Source of the DNA: Psychrobacter urativorans
GTDB taxonomy: Bacteria > Pseudomonadota > Gammaproteobacteria > Pseudomonadales > Moraxellaceae
NCBI RefSeq assembly: GCF_904846695.1
Contig: NZ_CAJHBR010000011.1
Span: 40,871 to 104,870, forward strand
DNA length: 64,000 nucleotides
Direction of reading: 5' to 3'
Made by a program: the position numbers and the translations under genes. The notes beneath the pieces are model-generated. The model saw only the letters and a list, made by a program, of their open reading frames with translations. It ran no database searches and had not been told where the DNA came from. Of this stretch, positions 37,882 through 46,915 are shown one piece after another; the stretch's first letter is position 1, and each line of letters starts with the position of its first letter.

Positions 37882-40179
37882 CTAACCACTCTCTGCCATT
37901 GCATACGCTTGATAGCGCTGAGCATAGTTTATCTCAGTGGCCTCTGGCTCAATGACACTGACCGTGGCTTGGTTAGCTAAAGTAGGATAATCCAGTCGAT
38001 AATGTCCACCACGACTTTCACAACGTTGATAAGCTGATTGTATAATCAAAGAAGCCAGTTGTAATTGACGTGCCAGCTGAAATTGGGTTAATTCATTGAG
38101 TGTAACAGAACTATTGCTAACCGTTAAGCACTCTATATCTAGCGACAGTGATTTTATACGTCTCATATCAGCAAGCTGTTGCTGCCAGTGGCTTATTTGT
38201 ATTAACGCTTGCTGCAATGATTGAGCGTTACGAGTAATACCTAAGTGACTACTCATCAGCGCTTTTAGCTCTATGCTGATCTTGGCTAACTCAATTGACT
38301 GAGTACTATAGTTTTCAGTGCTTATTTTTTTAATAATTTGTTGTTCAGAGCTTTGTTTAGAGCTTTGCTGGTTCGTTGCGTGCTGCTGGATTTTGCCGTT
38401 TTTAGCGCTAAGGCTCTTGCTTTTACTTAATGACTGTTCATCTGAGAGCTTTTTGTTTGATGCCTGTTTATCTAATAGCTGGGTACTTGACGCCTGCTTA
38501 TCTAATACAAGGCAGCTAGATAAGCTTATAAGTTTATCATTGTCTATTAGGGGCGCAGTCCATTGATGGGCGCTTAAATAGGTTGGCAGATGCGCAGCAA
38601 TATTACGGCCAACGACCACACATTCTAATAAAGAATTACTGGCTAAGCGATTGGCACCATGTAGGCCAGTGTAAGCCACTTCGCCGGCAGCATATAACCC
38701 TATAACGTCAGTTAAACCGTCACTACAAGTCACTATACCGCCACAGCTATAATGAGCAGTCGGCGCAACCGGAATAGGGTCAGTAGTGAGGTCTATACCA
38801 AGCGCTAATAAGGTCTGATAAATCTGCGGAAAATGCTGAGTCAAAAACAATGCTGGCAAGTGACTGACATCCAGATGCACAAAGCCAAGGCCGTTAGTAG
38901 CAATTTGCGCTGCAATAGCACGAGCGACGATATCGCGTGGCGCTAGCTCAGCGCGTGGGTCAATAGCCACCATAAAGCGCTCAGCAGTCAATGGGCAATA
39001 TAGATGTCCGCCTTCACCCCGCAAGGCTTCTGAGACCAAAAAGCTACTGTTTGCTAACGCCAAACCTGTCGGATGAAACTGGATAAACTCCAAGTTGGCT
39101 AAGCGGCAGCCAGCCTGCCAGGCCATCATTACTCCGTCGCCAACACAGACATTAGGCGCGCTGGCACGAGCAAACAGCTGACCTAAGCCACCACTGGCTA
39201 TAACGACAGCGCGACTGGTTATAGTTAATTGCTGCTGCTTAGTGTGATCGAATACTAACGCCCCTTGGCACTGGCGTGGCAGCTGTCCTTGCGGTTGGAT
39301 ATGTATGGCGGTAATAGCATTGGGTGCATTGGGTGCATTGGGTGCATTGGGTACATTGGGTACATTGGGTGATTTGACTGCTGTAAATGGCACTACAGGC
39401 GTGGACGCTGAGCTAGTCAGTAACTGTAAAGCTTCGTGATAGGGCAGGATAGTAATATTAGTCGACAGCTGAGCCTTTGCTAGTAAGGCCTGCATAGTAT
39501 GAAGGCCAGTAGCATCGTCAGCATGAGCCACCCGTCGACAGCCATGTCCGCCTTCTTTGGTTAAATGTAGATCAGCGGTGGTTAACTGAGTAGTGCCGTT
39601 TGACTGGTTGGAGCTATTATTAAGACTATAGGTAGCGCTATCGGCAGGGCTATCAGTAGGGCTATCAGCAAGACTATCAGTAGAACTATAGTTTTGCTTC
39701 TGCGCTGCCAGTGTAGTTTGGGTAAAAGGTACGCCTTGAGAGCATAGCCATTGTACCGCTTGCTGGCCTTTGGTTAGAATACGGCTAGTATTATCAGGCG
39801 CGCACAAGCCAGCACCAGCAATAAGCGTATCCGCAATATGATCATTAACGCTGTCGTCTTTATCTAAGCTGGCAGCGATACCACCTTGCGCATAATGACT
39901 GGAACATTCTTCTAGTCCGGCTTTACTCAAGACGGTTATATTAAGCGTATTAGGCAAGGCCAGTGCGGTAGTTATTCCCGCTAACCCTGCACCAATAATA
40001 AGCACGTCAGTAATGAGGTTAGTAGCAGTAGCATCAGTATTAACATTAACATTAACATCAACATCAATACTACTATCGCTACCGAGGTTGGCTGTAGCGT
40101 TAACCGCATTATTTGACTCATAGTCTGGCATTAGTAAACCCTCATCTATTGTCAGTACGGTTGCGGCTACTAAGCTCAT
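37882..40179 (-). CDS. nadB: L-aspartate oxidase with four low-complexity insertions
   Basis: NadB is the FAD enzyme that turns L-aspartate into iminoaspartate for quinolinate synthesis. Conserved motifs include IIGAGLAGITTALAL, SSHYAQGGIAAS, GHGCRRVAHADDATG, PTAHYSCGGI and LHGANRLASNSLLE. I chose the ATG at 40179, with GGAG nine bases upstream, giving 765 aa; the family norm is about 540. The extra sequence lies in a Val/Asn/Asp N-terminus, and in three inserts near residues 153-196, 260-290 and 543-630. It follows nadA with a stop-start gap of one base. Confidence 0.92.
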   Translation of the reverse strand: MSLVAATVLTIDEGLLMPDYESNNAVNATANLGSDSSIDVDVNVNVNTDATATNLITDVLIIGAGLAGITTALALPNTLNITVLSKAGLEECSSHYAQGGIAASLDKDDSVNDHIADTLIAGAGLCAPDNTSRILTKGQQAVQWLCSQGVPFTQTTLAAQKQNYSSTDSLADSPTDSPADSATYSLNNSSNQSNGTTQLTTADLHLTKEGGHGCRRVAHADDATGLHTMQALLAKAQLSTNITILPYHEALQLLTSSASTPVVPFTAVKSPNVPNVPNAPNAPNAPNAITAIHIQPQGQLPRQCQGALVFDHTKQQQLTITSRAVVIASGGLGQLFARASAPNVCVGDGVMMAWQAGCRLANLEFIQFHPTGLALANSSFLVSEALRGEGGHLYCPLTAERFMVAIDPRAELAPRDIVARAIAAQIATNGLGFVHLDVSHLPALFLTQHFPQIYQTLLALGIDLTTDPIPVAPTAHYSCGGIVTCSDGLTDVIGLYAAGEVAYTGLHGANRLASNSLLECVVVGRNIAAHLPTYLSAHQWTAPLIDNDKLISLSSCLVLDKQASSTQLLDKQASNKKLSDEQSLSKSKSLSAKNGKIQQHATNQQSSKQSSEQQIIKKISTENYSTQSIELAKISIELKALMSSHLGITRNAQSLQQALIQISHWQQQLADMRRIKSLSLDIECLTVSNSSVTLNELTQFQLARQLQLASLIIQSAYQRCESRGGHYRLDYPTLANQATVSVIEPEATEINYAQRYQAYAMAESG
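39318..39371 (-). repeat. 9-bp tandem repeat in nadB
   Basis: Six copies of a nonamer (cattgggtg on the plus strand, with variants) encode alternating Asn-Val/Ala-Pro triplets in an insertion of NadB. Copies near one end are identical, which points to slippage. Confidence 0.85.
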
Positions 40180-40180
40180 A

Positions 40181-41329
40181 TCAAGCTGCTCCAACATTAG
40201 CGAATAAAGCGCGGTCTTTGACGATATCACCACTTGCCGCCACTCGTTGCTGCTGTGACTGAGCAAAATCAAGCATCCGTTGTAAAGGCTTTTTGGCAGC
40301 AACGGCCATCTCTGCGCTCAAAGTTACTTCATATTTTGTGCTATTTGCCTCAGTCAAACACTTTTCAACTCCTTGTAGACCATTCATAGCCATCCAAGGA
40401 CAGAAGGCACAGCTCTTACAGCTAGCACTCTCACCAGCAGTGGGCGCTGCCAAAAAGCGCTTGTTCGGCGAGCGTTTTTGCATCTCGTGCAAGATACCTA
40501 AGTCAGTAGCTACAATAAAAGTATCTACGTCCAGCTCATAGGTAGACTGTAATAGCTTGCTGGTCGATCCGACTACATCAGCGAGTGCCACTACACTATC
40601 AGGTGACTCAGGATGCACTAGAACTTTTGCTTGGGGATATTCAGCTTTGAGCTGTGCAAGCTCAGTGGCTTTGAATTCGTTATGCACTAGACAGGAGCCT
40701 TGCCATAACAGCATATCTGCTCCTGTCTGTTGAGCAATATAATTCCCCAAGTGTCGGTCAGGCCCCCAGATAATAGTTTCTCCTTGCTGATGCAAGTGGC
40801 GGATGATATCGATACCTACTGATGAGGTCACTACCCAGTCTGCCCGCGCTTTTACAGCGGCACTAGTATTAGCATAGACGACTACTGTACGCTCGGGATG
40901 TGCATCGCAAAACGCTGAAAACTCATCAGCTGGGCAGCCTAAATCCAGCGAGCACTCCGCCGCTAAATCTGGCATAAGAATAGTTTTCTCCATGCTCAAT
41001 ATCTTGGCAGACTCACCCATAAACCTCACCCCAGCTACTACTAAATTTTGGGCGCTATGTGCTTGTCCGAAACGGGCCATCTCTAATGAATCACCGACAC
41101 AGCCGCCAGTCGCTAATGCTAAGTCTTGAATAAAGGGATCGACATAGTAATGGGCGACTAATACCGCATTGTGTTCGATCAATAGCTGTTTGATATTTTC
41201 TTCAACTTGCAAACGTTCGGAGCGTGGTAAGTCTACTGGTATTTTGGCTTTGGCATATTCGATATTGAGCTTGATGGCATTGCGCTTGTCAGCGCTTAAT
41301 GTTGGCGCATCATAAGGATAACTAGTCAT
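40181..41329 (-). CDS. nadA: Quinolinate synthase A
   Basis: NadA condenses iminoaspartate with dihydroxyacetone phosphate to quinolinate, using a [4Fe-4S] cluster. Cluster-region Cys residues appear in [17 protein letters not shown] and [14 protein letters not shown]. The 382-aa length matches the longer proteobacterial form. GAGG precedes the ATG at 41329. It is the first gene of the nadA-nadB operon and lies below the operator at 41386-41402. Confidence 0.95.
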   Translation of the reverse strand: MTSYPYDAPTLSADKRNAIKLNIEYAKAKIPVDLPRSERLQVEENIKQLLIEHNAVLVAHYYVDPFIQDLALATGGCVGDSLEMARFGQAHSAQNLVVAGVRFMGESAKILSMEKTILMPDLAAECSLDLGCPADEFSAFCDAHPERTVVVYANTSAAVKARADWVVTSSVGIDIIRHLHQQGETIIWGPDRHLGNYIAQQTGADMLLWQGSCLVHNEFKATELAQLKAEYPQAKVLVHPESPDSVVALADVVGSTSKLLQSTYELDVDTFIVATDLGILHEMQKRSPNKRFLAAPTAGESASCKSCAFCPWMAMNGLQGVEKCLTEANSTKYEVTLSAEMAVAAKKPLQRMLDFAQSQQQRVAASGDIVKDRALFANVGAA

Positions 41330-41382
41330 GCGTAGGCCTCATAGTGAGTTAAAGAGTAATAGATTTATTGAATAATGCTTTA

Positions 41383-41410
41383 ATTATGCTCATTTTGAGC
41401 ATTAATACAA
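41383..41410 (-). promoter_or_regulatory. nadA promoter with overlapping palindromic operator
   Basis: On the minus strand TTGTAT (-35) and CATAAT (-10) are 16 bp apart. The palindrome ATGCTC-N5-GAGCAT (41386-41402) fills the spacer and touches the -10. A related sequence sits at nadC. A repressor bound here would block polymerase. The regulator next door is the obvious candidate. Confidence 0.65.
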
Positions 41411-41580
41411 GATATTTTTAAATTATTTCTCTATAAAACTGAGCTTAAGCTACGATTTATTAGCTAGTCTGAGCTAAGTTTTTGTCATCTATATAAGGCT
41501 CTACAAGGATAAAACAGTATTAAAAATACCATTCAGGCTATACTGGATGGTAATAATCAGTCTTTAAACGTATTTGAGCT

Positions 41581-41660
41581 TTTTTAAGTGCTTTTAAGCG
41601 TTTTTAAACGTTTTTAAGAATTATCAAGCGTTTTAAGCATAGTTAAGCATGGTTAAGCAA
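41581..41660. repeat. Helically phased decamer array upstream of the NrtR-like gene
   Basis: About eight imperfect 10-bp units of the type tttttaagcg follow one another with the taag core at almost the same register in each. The spacing is close to one helical turn, so the DNA may be curved or may carry a row of sites for one protein. Confidence 0.75.
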
Positions 41661-41701
41661 TATTTTTAGAATTTTAACTCTCAAGGATAATAATAGACTC
41701 T

Positions 41702-42733
41702 ATGAGCTTGTCTTATTCACACGCGCATCAGCAGGGCAGTGGTACTACCGAAGTAGTCGCCGTGCTCGTAGCTATCACTAACCATACCGCAAGAGTATTA
41801 ACTGTTGATCAAGGTAAGTTATTGCCTAATGGTCCTCTTATGCCTCTACACCGCTCGTTACAAGCAGGAGTACGTCAATGGGTAGAGGAGCAAACTCAAC
41901 AACCGATGGGCTATCTTGAACAGCTATACACTTTTGTAGATACCAACCGCCGTAACCGTGAGGGTCATGCTTTGGTCTATGTCAGCTATCTTGGCTTAGT
42001 ACAAGAGACGCAGACCCAACAGCTGCAGACGCAAGCCGTTTGGTGCGATTGGTATGATTACTTCCCTTGGGAAAATCATTTGCAGGGTATGCCAGAGATT
42101 ATTACTAGCTTAATTGTACCTGCCCTTTTTGCCTGGGCAGATAGTGCCGAGGACGCTACCGTTAAGCACAGACGCTATCAACGTATACGCTTGTGCTGGG
42201 GCATAACTATAGATAGTGATAATGATAGTGATTGGGTCGCAGAGCATGTGTTGTTACGTTATGAGATGCTCTACGAAGCAGGATTGATTGCCGAAGCGCC
42301 CAACTATCAGCCTATTTACAAACCTCGTCATCAATCCAGCTCTCAGCTGAGCTCTGAACACGAGTATGAGTCTGATGAGCAAGCGGTTACTAGCGCACAG
42401 ATGCTGGGCATACCGATGTATTACGATCATAGGCGAGTTATCGCTACTGCCATCTCTCGGCTGCGGGCCAAGATAGAATACCGACCGTTAATTTTTGGCT
42501 TGATGAGCGAAGTATTTACGTTATCGCAACTACAACAAAGCATTGAGGCCTTATCAGGCATCCCTTTGCATAAGCAAAACTTTCGCCGATTGCTCGACTC
42601 TCAAAACTTAGTGTTGCCTACTGGCGAGAGTAGTAGCGCTCAACGGGGCCGTCCAGCCAAACTCTATCGTTTTGCTCACGATATAGAATTACAAAGCTTA
42701 CTTATGGATAGTAGGCTACCGAAACGCAAATAG
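41702..42733 (+). CDS. nrtR: NrtR-like Nudix transcriptional regulator of NAD synthesis
   Basis: A 343-aa protein with an N-terminal Nudix-fold domain and a C-terminal winged-helix domain. The winged helix reads RPLIFGLMSEVFTLSQLQQ, KQNFRRLLDSQ and GRPAKLYRF, typical of NrtR. The Nudix box is degenerate (RQWVEEQ without a full G-x5-E-x7-REUxEExGU), which suits a sensor rather than a hydrolase. NrtR proteins repress NAD genes and are released by ADP-ribose. It lies between nadA and nadC, both of which carry similar palindromes. AAGGA lies 14 bases before the ATG. Confidence 0.8.
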   Translation: MSLSYSHAHQQGSGTTEVVAVLVAITNHTARVLTVDQGKLLPNGPLMPLHRSLQAGVRQWVEEQTQQPMGYLEQLYTFVDTNRRNREGHALVYVSYLGLVQETQTQQLQTQAVWCDWYDYFPWENHLQGMPEIITSLIVPALFAWADSAEDATVKHRRYQRIRLCWGITIDSDNDSDWVAEHVLLRYEMLYEAGLIAEAPNYQPIYKPRHQSSSQLSSEHEYESDEQAVTSAQMLGIPMYYDHRRVIATAISRLRAKIEYRPLIFGLMSEVFTLSQLQQSIEALSGIPLHKQNFRRLLDSQNLVLPTGESSSAQRGRPAKLYRFAHDIELQSLLMDSRLPKRK

Positions 42734-43149
42734 TGAGCATCGATTAACTGTTAACTTATTTATGATAGTTAAGCCTCTAGCAAATATTAGATTTAAAAAC
42801 AAGGTGCTACTGGGATAGATACTGTGCAGTCTCGACCAACGTAGCCCGCAAGAAAAACTTATACTAGTAATACGCGGTGACGTCTGTACTGATTTTATTT
42901 AGTATTACTATTTTATTTAGTATCACTATAGAAACCTCATTGGCCACTTCAGTCTCGATCTGAATAAATACCTCACAATAAAACTCAGCTATTGGCTATA
43001 AAAAAGCAACTTGGCTTGCGAGTAAGCTCACTTTACGTTATATTTATGCTCAAATTGAGTTTAATGATATTTCAGTATAATTCGTTTATACCTCACTTAT
43101 ATACAGTGATTTATAATTAATGACGTATGACGTATAAAGAGGCAACTAG
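42734..43149. other. Intergenic region upstream of nadC
   Basis: 416 bp without a gene. It holds an 18-bp tandem duplication (ttttatttagtattacta at 42893-42910 and a copy with one mismatch at 42911-42928) and the nadC promoter/operator at 43046-43081. Confidence 0.6.
43046..43081 (+). promoter_or_regulatory. nadC promoter with palindrome-like operator
   Basis: TTATGCTCA-N2-TTGAG (43044-43059) matches the nadA operator at the same positions. Its TTGAGT (43055-43060) can serve as the -35, 15 bp before a perfect TATAAT (43076-43081). The dyad is weaker than at nadA. Confidence 0.6.
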
Positions 43150-44019
43150 ATGAGTAAGCAAGTATCGCCATTACTACCAGCATTAGATACCGTATTACTT
43201 GAAAGCTTAGTAAGGTTGGCACTGACCGAGGATTTAGGCCGGCGCGGTGATGTTACTTCCCAAGCGACTATTCCAGCACAGAAACAAGCGCAATTGCAGA
43301 TTCGGGCACGGCAAGCCGGAGTGATTTGCGGGATGGACTTAGCGCGTTTAGCTTTTGCGTTAATCGATGGCCAGATTGAGTTTATAGCCGCAGTTACTGA
43401 TGGTGAGCGGGTAGCTGCTGATACTGTATTATCCACTGTACGTGGCAATGCTAGGCATCTGTTAACGGCTGAGCGCACGGCATTGAACTTTTTGACCCAT
43501 CTTAGTGGTATTGCTAGTGCTACCCAGCATATTGTCGATAGCGTAGCGGATTATCCAGCGCAGATTACTTGCACACGCAAGACTATTCCAGGCTTACGTA
43601 TAGTACAAAAGTATGCGGTACGCTGTGGTGGTGGTCGCAATCATCGTTTGGGCTTGGACGATGCGATCCTAATCAAAGACAATCATATTGCCATCGCTGG
43701 TGATATTACTACTGCTATTGAGCAAGCAAAACAGTTCGCCGGACACTTGATACCTATTGAGGTTGAGGTCGACACTTTAGCGCAGTTAAAGCTGGCGTTA
43801 GATGCTGAGGTTAGCTTAGTGCTATTGGATAATATGCCCACTGATGTGTTGCAGCAAGCTGTCGCTCTGTGTAAAGGACGTGCCAAAACCGAGGCATCGG
43901 GTGGCATTACCCCTGAAACGGTGCAAATAGTAGCAAAAACAGGAGTGGATTTTATCGCTATGGGTTATTTAACTCATAGTACTACCGCTTTAGATATTGG
44001 CCTTGATTTCAGTGCTTAA
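43150..44019 (+). CDS. nadC: Nicotinate-nucleotide pyrophosphorylase (quinolinate phosphoribosyltransferase)
   Basis: NadC converts quinolinate and PRPP to nicotinate mononucleotide, with CO2 release. Motifs include EDLGRRGDVTS, CTRKTIPGLRIVQKYAVRCG, GGRNHRLGLDDAILIKDNH and TEASGGITPE. The 289-aa length is normal. AGAGG precedes the ATG. It is transcribed away from nadA-nadB but linked to them by the shared operator. Confidence 0.95.
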   Translation: MSKQVSPLLPALDTVLLESLVRLALTEDLGRRGDVTSQATIPAQKQAQLQIRARQAGVICGMDLARLAFALIDGQIEFIAAVTDGERVAADTVLSTVRGNARHLLTAERTALNFLTHLSGIASATQHIVDSVADYPAQITCTRKTIPGLRIVQKYAVRCGGGRNHRLGLDDAILIKDNHIAIAGDITTAIEQAKQFAGHLIPIEVEVDTLAQLKLALDAEVSLVLLDNMPTDVLQQAVALCKGRAKTEASGGITPETVQIVAKTGVDFIAMGYLTHSTTALDIGLDFSA

Positions 44020-44223
44020 ATAGCTGGTAAAATTGATGTTACTCGATATATTGGAGGGGTGTTACGCTGATGACTTCCGATTTAAAGCCAGTGAGCAAAG
44101 GGTTTTATTGAGCGCACCTATTATCAAAAATTAACCAAAGTTAATGATTTAATTAACTTATACTCCTATGATACAATATTGATAATAGCACGGCGATAGC
44201 GTAGCGTTGCTTACTAAACACAG

Positions 44224-44260
44224 GGTCATCGTTGCAATTGCACGATGGCCTTATCTTTTT
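44224..44260 (+). terminator. Probable terminator after nadC
   Basis: GGTCATCGTTGC and GCACGATGGCC pair around an AATT loop with one bulge, followed by ttatcttttt. It lies about 200 bp after nadC and 45 bp before marC, so it could instead act as an attenuator of marC. Confidence 0.5.
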
Positions 44261-44294
44261 GCTGGTTTTATATAAATAGACGAGTGAGCGTTCA

Positions 44295-44936
44295 GTGAAT
44301 ACTGAAATTATCAAAATTATCTTAGCTTTTATGGTGTTGATCAACCCATTTAGCGCGTTGACCTTGTTTTTAGACTTGACTCGTGGCTATTCGATGACCG
44401 ATCGACGTAAAGTCGCCCGGGTGGCTAGCCTAACTATTTTTATTACTATTAGCTTTTTTACGGTAGCGGGCGAGACTTTACTTAAGGCGCTAGGTATCTC
44501 TATCGGTTCGTTCCAATTAGCGGGGGGGATCTTAGTATTTTTGATCGCTCTTAATATGATGAATGGCGATGGTAACCCAGTCAAACCTGATCAAGAAAAC
44601 TTCGATGTTGACCATGTGCAAAGCTCGCCACCGACTACTGCTGCGGCGGTAGTACCTTTAGCTATTCCTATGATGATTGGTCCGGGTGGTATTTCAACCG
44701 TAATTATTTACTCTTCGCAAATATCTGGGGTACTAAGAGTGTCTGCGGTGATTATTGCTGGACTATTAATTAGTATGTTTTGCTATTTAGCCTTGATGGC
44801 AGCAGGACGTATTAGCCGTCTATTAGGGGATACTGGCCTCAATATTATGAGTCGAATTATGGGTATGTTACTCGCTGCGGTGTCTATTGAGATCATCGTT
44901 AACGGCTTACGTACTTTGTTCCCAGATTTGGTATAA
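44295..44936 (+). CDS. MarC-family integral membrane protein
   Basis: A 213-aa six-helix membrane protein of the MarC/UPF0056 family, whose function is not established. Family stretches are MVLINPFSALTLFLDLT, FQLAGGILVFLIALNM and PLAIPMMIGPGGISTVI. The start is a GTG with only a weak ribosome site. It is followed by a bidirectional terminator. Confidence 0.85.
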   Translation: MNTEIIKIILAFMVLINPFSALTLFLDLTRGYSMTDRRKVARVASLTIFITISFFTVAGETLLKALGISIGSFQLAGGILVFLIALNMMNGDGNPVKPDQENFDVDHVQSSPPTTAAAVVPLAIPMMIGPGGISTVIIYSSQISGVLRVSAVIIAGLLISMFCYLALMAAGRISRLLGDTGLNIMSRIMGMLLAAVSIEIIVNGLRTLFPDLV

Positions 44937-45010
44937 CTTATTGAGATTTATGGTTCTGTATTCACTAGTACGTTGACATCTCAATAGCCACAATGCGGAT
45001 CGAATGCATT

Positions 45011-45048
45011 AAAAAACCAAACGCCCTATATAGAGTGTTTGGTTTTTT
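45011..45048. terminator. Bidirectional terminator between marC and the LysE-family gene
   Basis: A 12-bp perfect stem (aaaaaaccaaac at 45011-45022, gtttggtttttt at 45037-45048) with A/T runs on both sides stands between convergent genes. Confidence 0.85.
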
Positions 45049-45060
45049 AATGGCTGATAC

Positions 45061-45116
45061 TTACTACTTACTACTTACTACTTACTACTAACTATTTACT
45101 ACTCACTACTAACTAT
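45061..45116. repeat. Heptanucleotide array at the end of the LysE-family gene
   Basis: Eight 7-bp units, four of them exactly ttactac and the others one to three bases different, run across the stop codon of the gene at 45109-45711. Length change here would alter only the 3' end. Confidence 0.85.
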
Positions 45117-45711
45117 AGTAAAGGTGCCAAGCCAGATATAGCATTAGGATCCCTACTAGGCCATCTAATATATTCCATGCTTTTGGCTTAGCAAATAAGG
45201 GTGTTAATAGACGAGCGCCGTAGCCTAGAGCAAAAAAGAAAAACAATGAAGCACTGATGGCACCTAACGCGAACAATAATTTACTATCCGCACCAGTTGA
45301 AACCATGCCTACTAGCACCAAAGTATCTAGGTAGACGTGTGGATTGAGCCAAGTAAAGCCTATGCATAATAGTAGCGCTTTTTTTAGACTAGTCGCTACT
45401 TGACCCTCAGTATCTAGGGAGTGCGATAAGCGCACACTGGCATATAAACTTTGTAAGCCATAAACCAATAAGAAAATTACCCCCGAAATTTTGGCTATAG
45501 TGACAACTTGTGGATAGCGGGCAGTCACTGCGCCAAATCCTGCTACTCCAGCGCAGATTAGTAGGGCATCACTCACCGCACAGAAGAGACAAACCATAAG
45601 GATATGCTCACGTCTTAACCCTTGTTTGAGAACAAAAGCGTTTTGTGAGCCAATAGCGATAATGAGCGATAGTCCCAGTAGGAATCCAGAAATATAGTCT
45701 GAAGCAGGCAT
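45109..45711 (-). CDS. argO: LysE/ArgO-family amino-acid exporter
   Basis: A 200-aa inner-membrane exporter with about six helices. The family signature SLIIAIGSQNAFVLKQGLRREH lies near residues 15-36, and TWLNPHVYLDTLVLVG near 119-134. These motifs fit ArgO/LysE, which exports arginine or lysine. The symbol is a best guess within the family. Confidence 0.83.
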   Translation of the reverse strand: MPASDYISGFLLGLSLIIAIGSQNAFVLKQGLRREHILMVCLFCAVSDALLICAGVAGFGAVTARYPQVVTIAKISGVIFLLVYGLQSLYASVRLSHSLDTEGQVATSLKKALLLCIGFTWLNPHVYLDTLVLVGMVSTGADSKLLFALGAISASLFFFFALGYGARLLTPLFAKPKAWNILDGLVGILMLYLAWHLYYS

Positions 45712-45925
45712 AATAGTTACTTATTATAAGAAGTAGCCGCGCAATAATATCAATACTTAGTTTGACGTTTGCTTACTGGCAGACTGCAAAAAAACTGTTA
45801 AGATACTCTATTGGCTTAGGGCGGGCAATAGTTGCTTTAACTATAAATAATAAAATAGCCCATGCTCGCCGCTATTTTGTGGCCCAAATATTTTAGCTCT
45901 GATAGCATCAGTTTTCATAACATTG

Positions 45926-45970
45926 GTCTCAATACCCTTAGTCTCAATACCCTTAGTCTCAGTACCGTTA
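45926..45970. repeat. 15-bp tandem repeat before the first paralogue gene
   Basis: Three copies of gtctcaataccctta (the third with two changes) lie in the probable leader of the gene starting at 45986. They would be coding only if a TTG at 45923 were used. Confidence 0.8.
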
Positions 45971-45985
45971 GGAGCGCAGCAGGTC

Positions 45986-46783
45986 ATGGTGGTAAGTTTG
46001 GCGAGAATGCTACAGTCATTTACACAAGCACAGGATGACCTGCCCACGCAAGCTGCTCGGTCTGTCAAAAATGCTCAGCGTGCAGCTGTGCAACAACAGA
46101 CTTCAGCTTTAACTGACAGCAATAGTAAAAACAGCACTAGTACCGCTAGTAACAATGAAGCTATCAGTAGCAGTCAAAGCCCCATTGCTGCATTGACTGA
46201 GCCTAAGCGCGTCAAACGTATCTGTGATGCTTTGGCACAAGTTAATGATATTCGCTCGCCTACGCCTTTGACCGATCGTTACTTAGCCAACCGAGCGCAA
46301 ATGCGCCCAACCAATCGCCCGCCTTTTGATCCTGATACTTTGTGGTATCTTAAACATGGACGCTGCCCGATTATGACCGAACTTATCGATGTGGTTGACG
46401 AAGCCACTCTCAATGCTATGCCTATCGAGGCAGTAGCAATATTAGACCGGATTAATGATAAGCTCAAACGATATCGGGACTGGAGCGAAGAGCTCAATGA
46501 GCAACCTCAGCAGCAACATAATGAGCGCCAGTTCGTGATAGATAAGCTAGTAAAGGAGAGTATTCCTGAGGCGCTTCATCACTACGAGCAGCTTTTACGC
46601 TTTAGTCCGCACCGTACTAAGAACAGTACTGTGCAAGGTAAGATGAGCGCAGGTGATATGCTGACGGATTTGTTTTTAGAGATAGATTATGAGTTAGATG
46701 AATTATTAGATGAGCTGCATCAGACGGTACTTAATCGTCTGGCCTCAACTCATCGTTATGTCAAAAGCCGAACTCAAAACTAA
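45986..46783 (+). CDS. Unknown protein, paralogue 1 of a three-gene set
   Basis: A 265-aa protein I do not recognise. The ATG at 45986 has AGGAG 11 bases upstream and excludes the repeat region; a TTG at 45923 would add 21 repetitive residues. A Ser/Asn-rich low-complexity part covers about residues 30-70. The C-terminal half resembles the next two genes: a FVIDKLVKESIPEALHHYEQL helix, a charged break, then GDMLTDLFLEIDYELDELL and LASTHRYVKSR. No membrane segment is seen. Confidence 0.65.
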   Translation: MVVSLARMLQSFTQAQDDLPTQAARSVKNAQRAAVQQQTSALTDSNSKNSTSTASNNEAISSSQSPIAALTEPKRVKRICDALAQVNDIRSPTPLTDRYLANRAQMRPTNRPPFDPDTLWYLKHGRCPIMTELIDVVDEATLNAMPIEAVAILDRINDKLKRYRDWSEELNEQPQQQHNERQFVIDKLVKESIPEALHHYEQLLRFSPHRTKNSTVQGKMSAGDMLTDLFLEIDYELDELLDELHQTVLNRLASTHRYVKSRTQN

Positions 46784-46793
46784 TATCAGTATC

Positions 46794-46815
46794 AATGTTA
46801 ATGTTAATGTTAATA
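46794..46815. repeat. Hexanucleotide repeat between paralogues 1 and 2
   Basis: Three copies of aatgtt follow the first gene. The same hexamer, in the other orientation, forms part of the nadB N-terminal coding repeat. Confidence 0.7.
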
Positions 46816-46915
46816 GCAGTTTTAAAGTCAGTAGCTTGTACACGTTGATGTTAAAACTACTACTGTTAACCTCGCTATCGTTAAACCGCTATCAATTAAT
46901 TACAAGGAAACCTTA

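Larger units (their letters stand above)
41330..41701. other. Divergent control region between nadA and the NrtR-like gene
   Basis: 372 bp contain the nadA promoter/operator (41383-41410), the perfect palindrome AGCTTAAGCT (41442-41451) and the decamer array (41581-41660). No gene is seen. Confidence 0.6.

Noticed and set aside
41581..41660. CRISPR or iteron-type origin
   Set aside because: Decamers abut without spacers and no replication gene is near; phased or curved promoter DNA is more likely.
45926..45970. CRISPR-like array
   Set aside because: Units are adjacent with no spacers; this is a simple tandem repeat.
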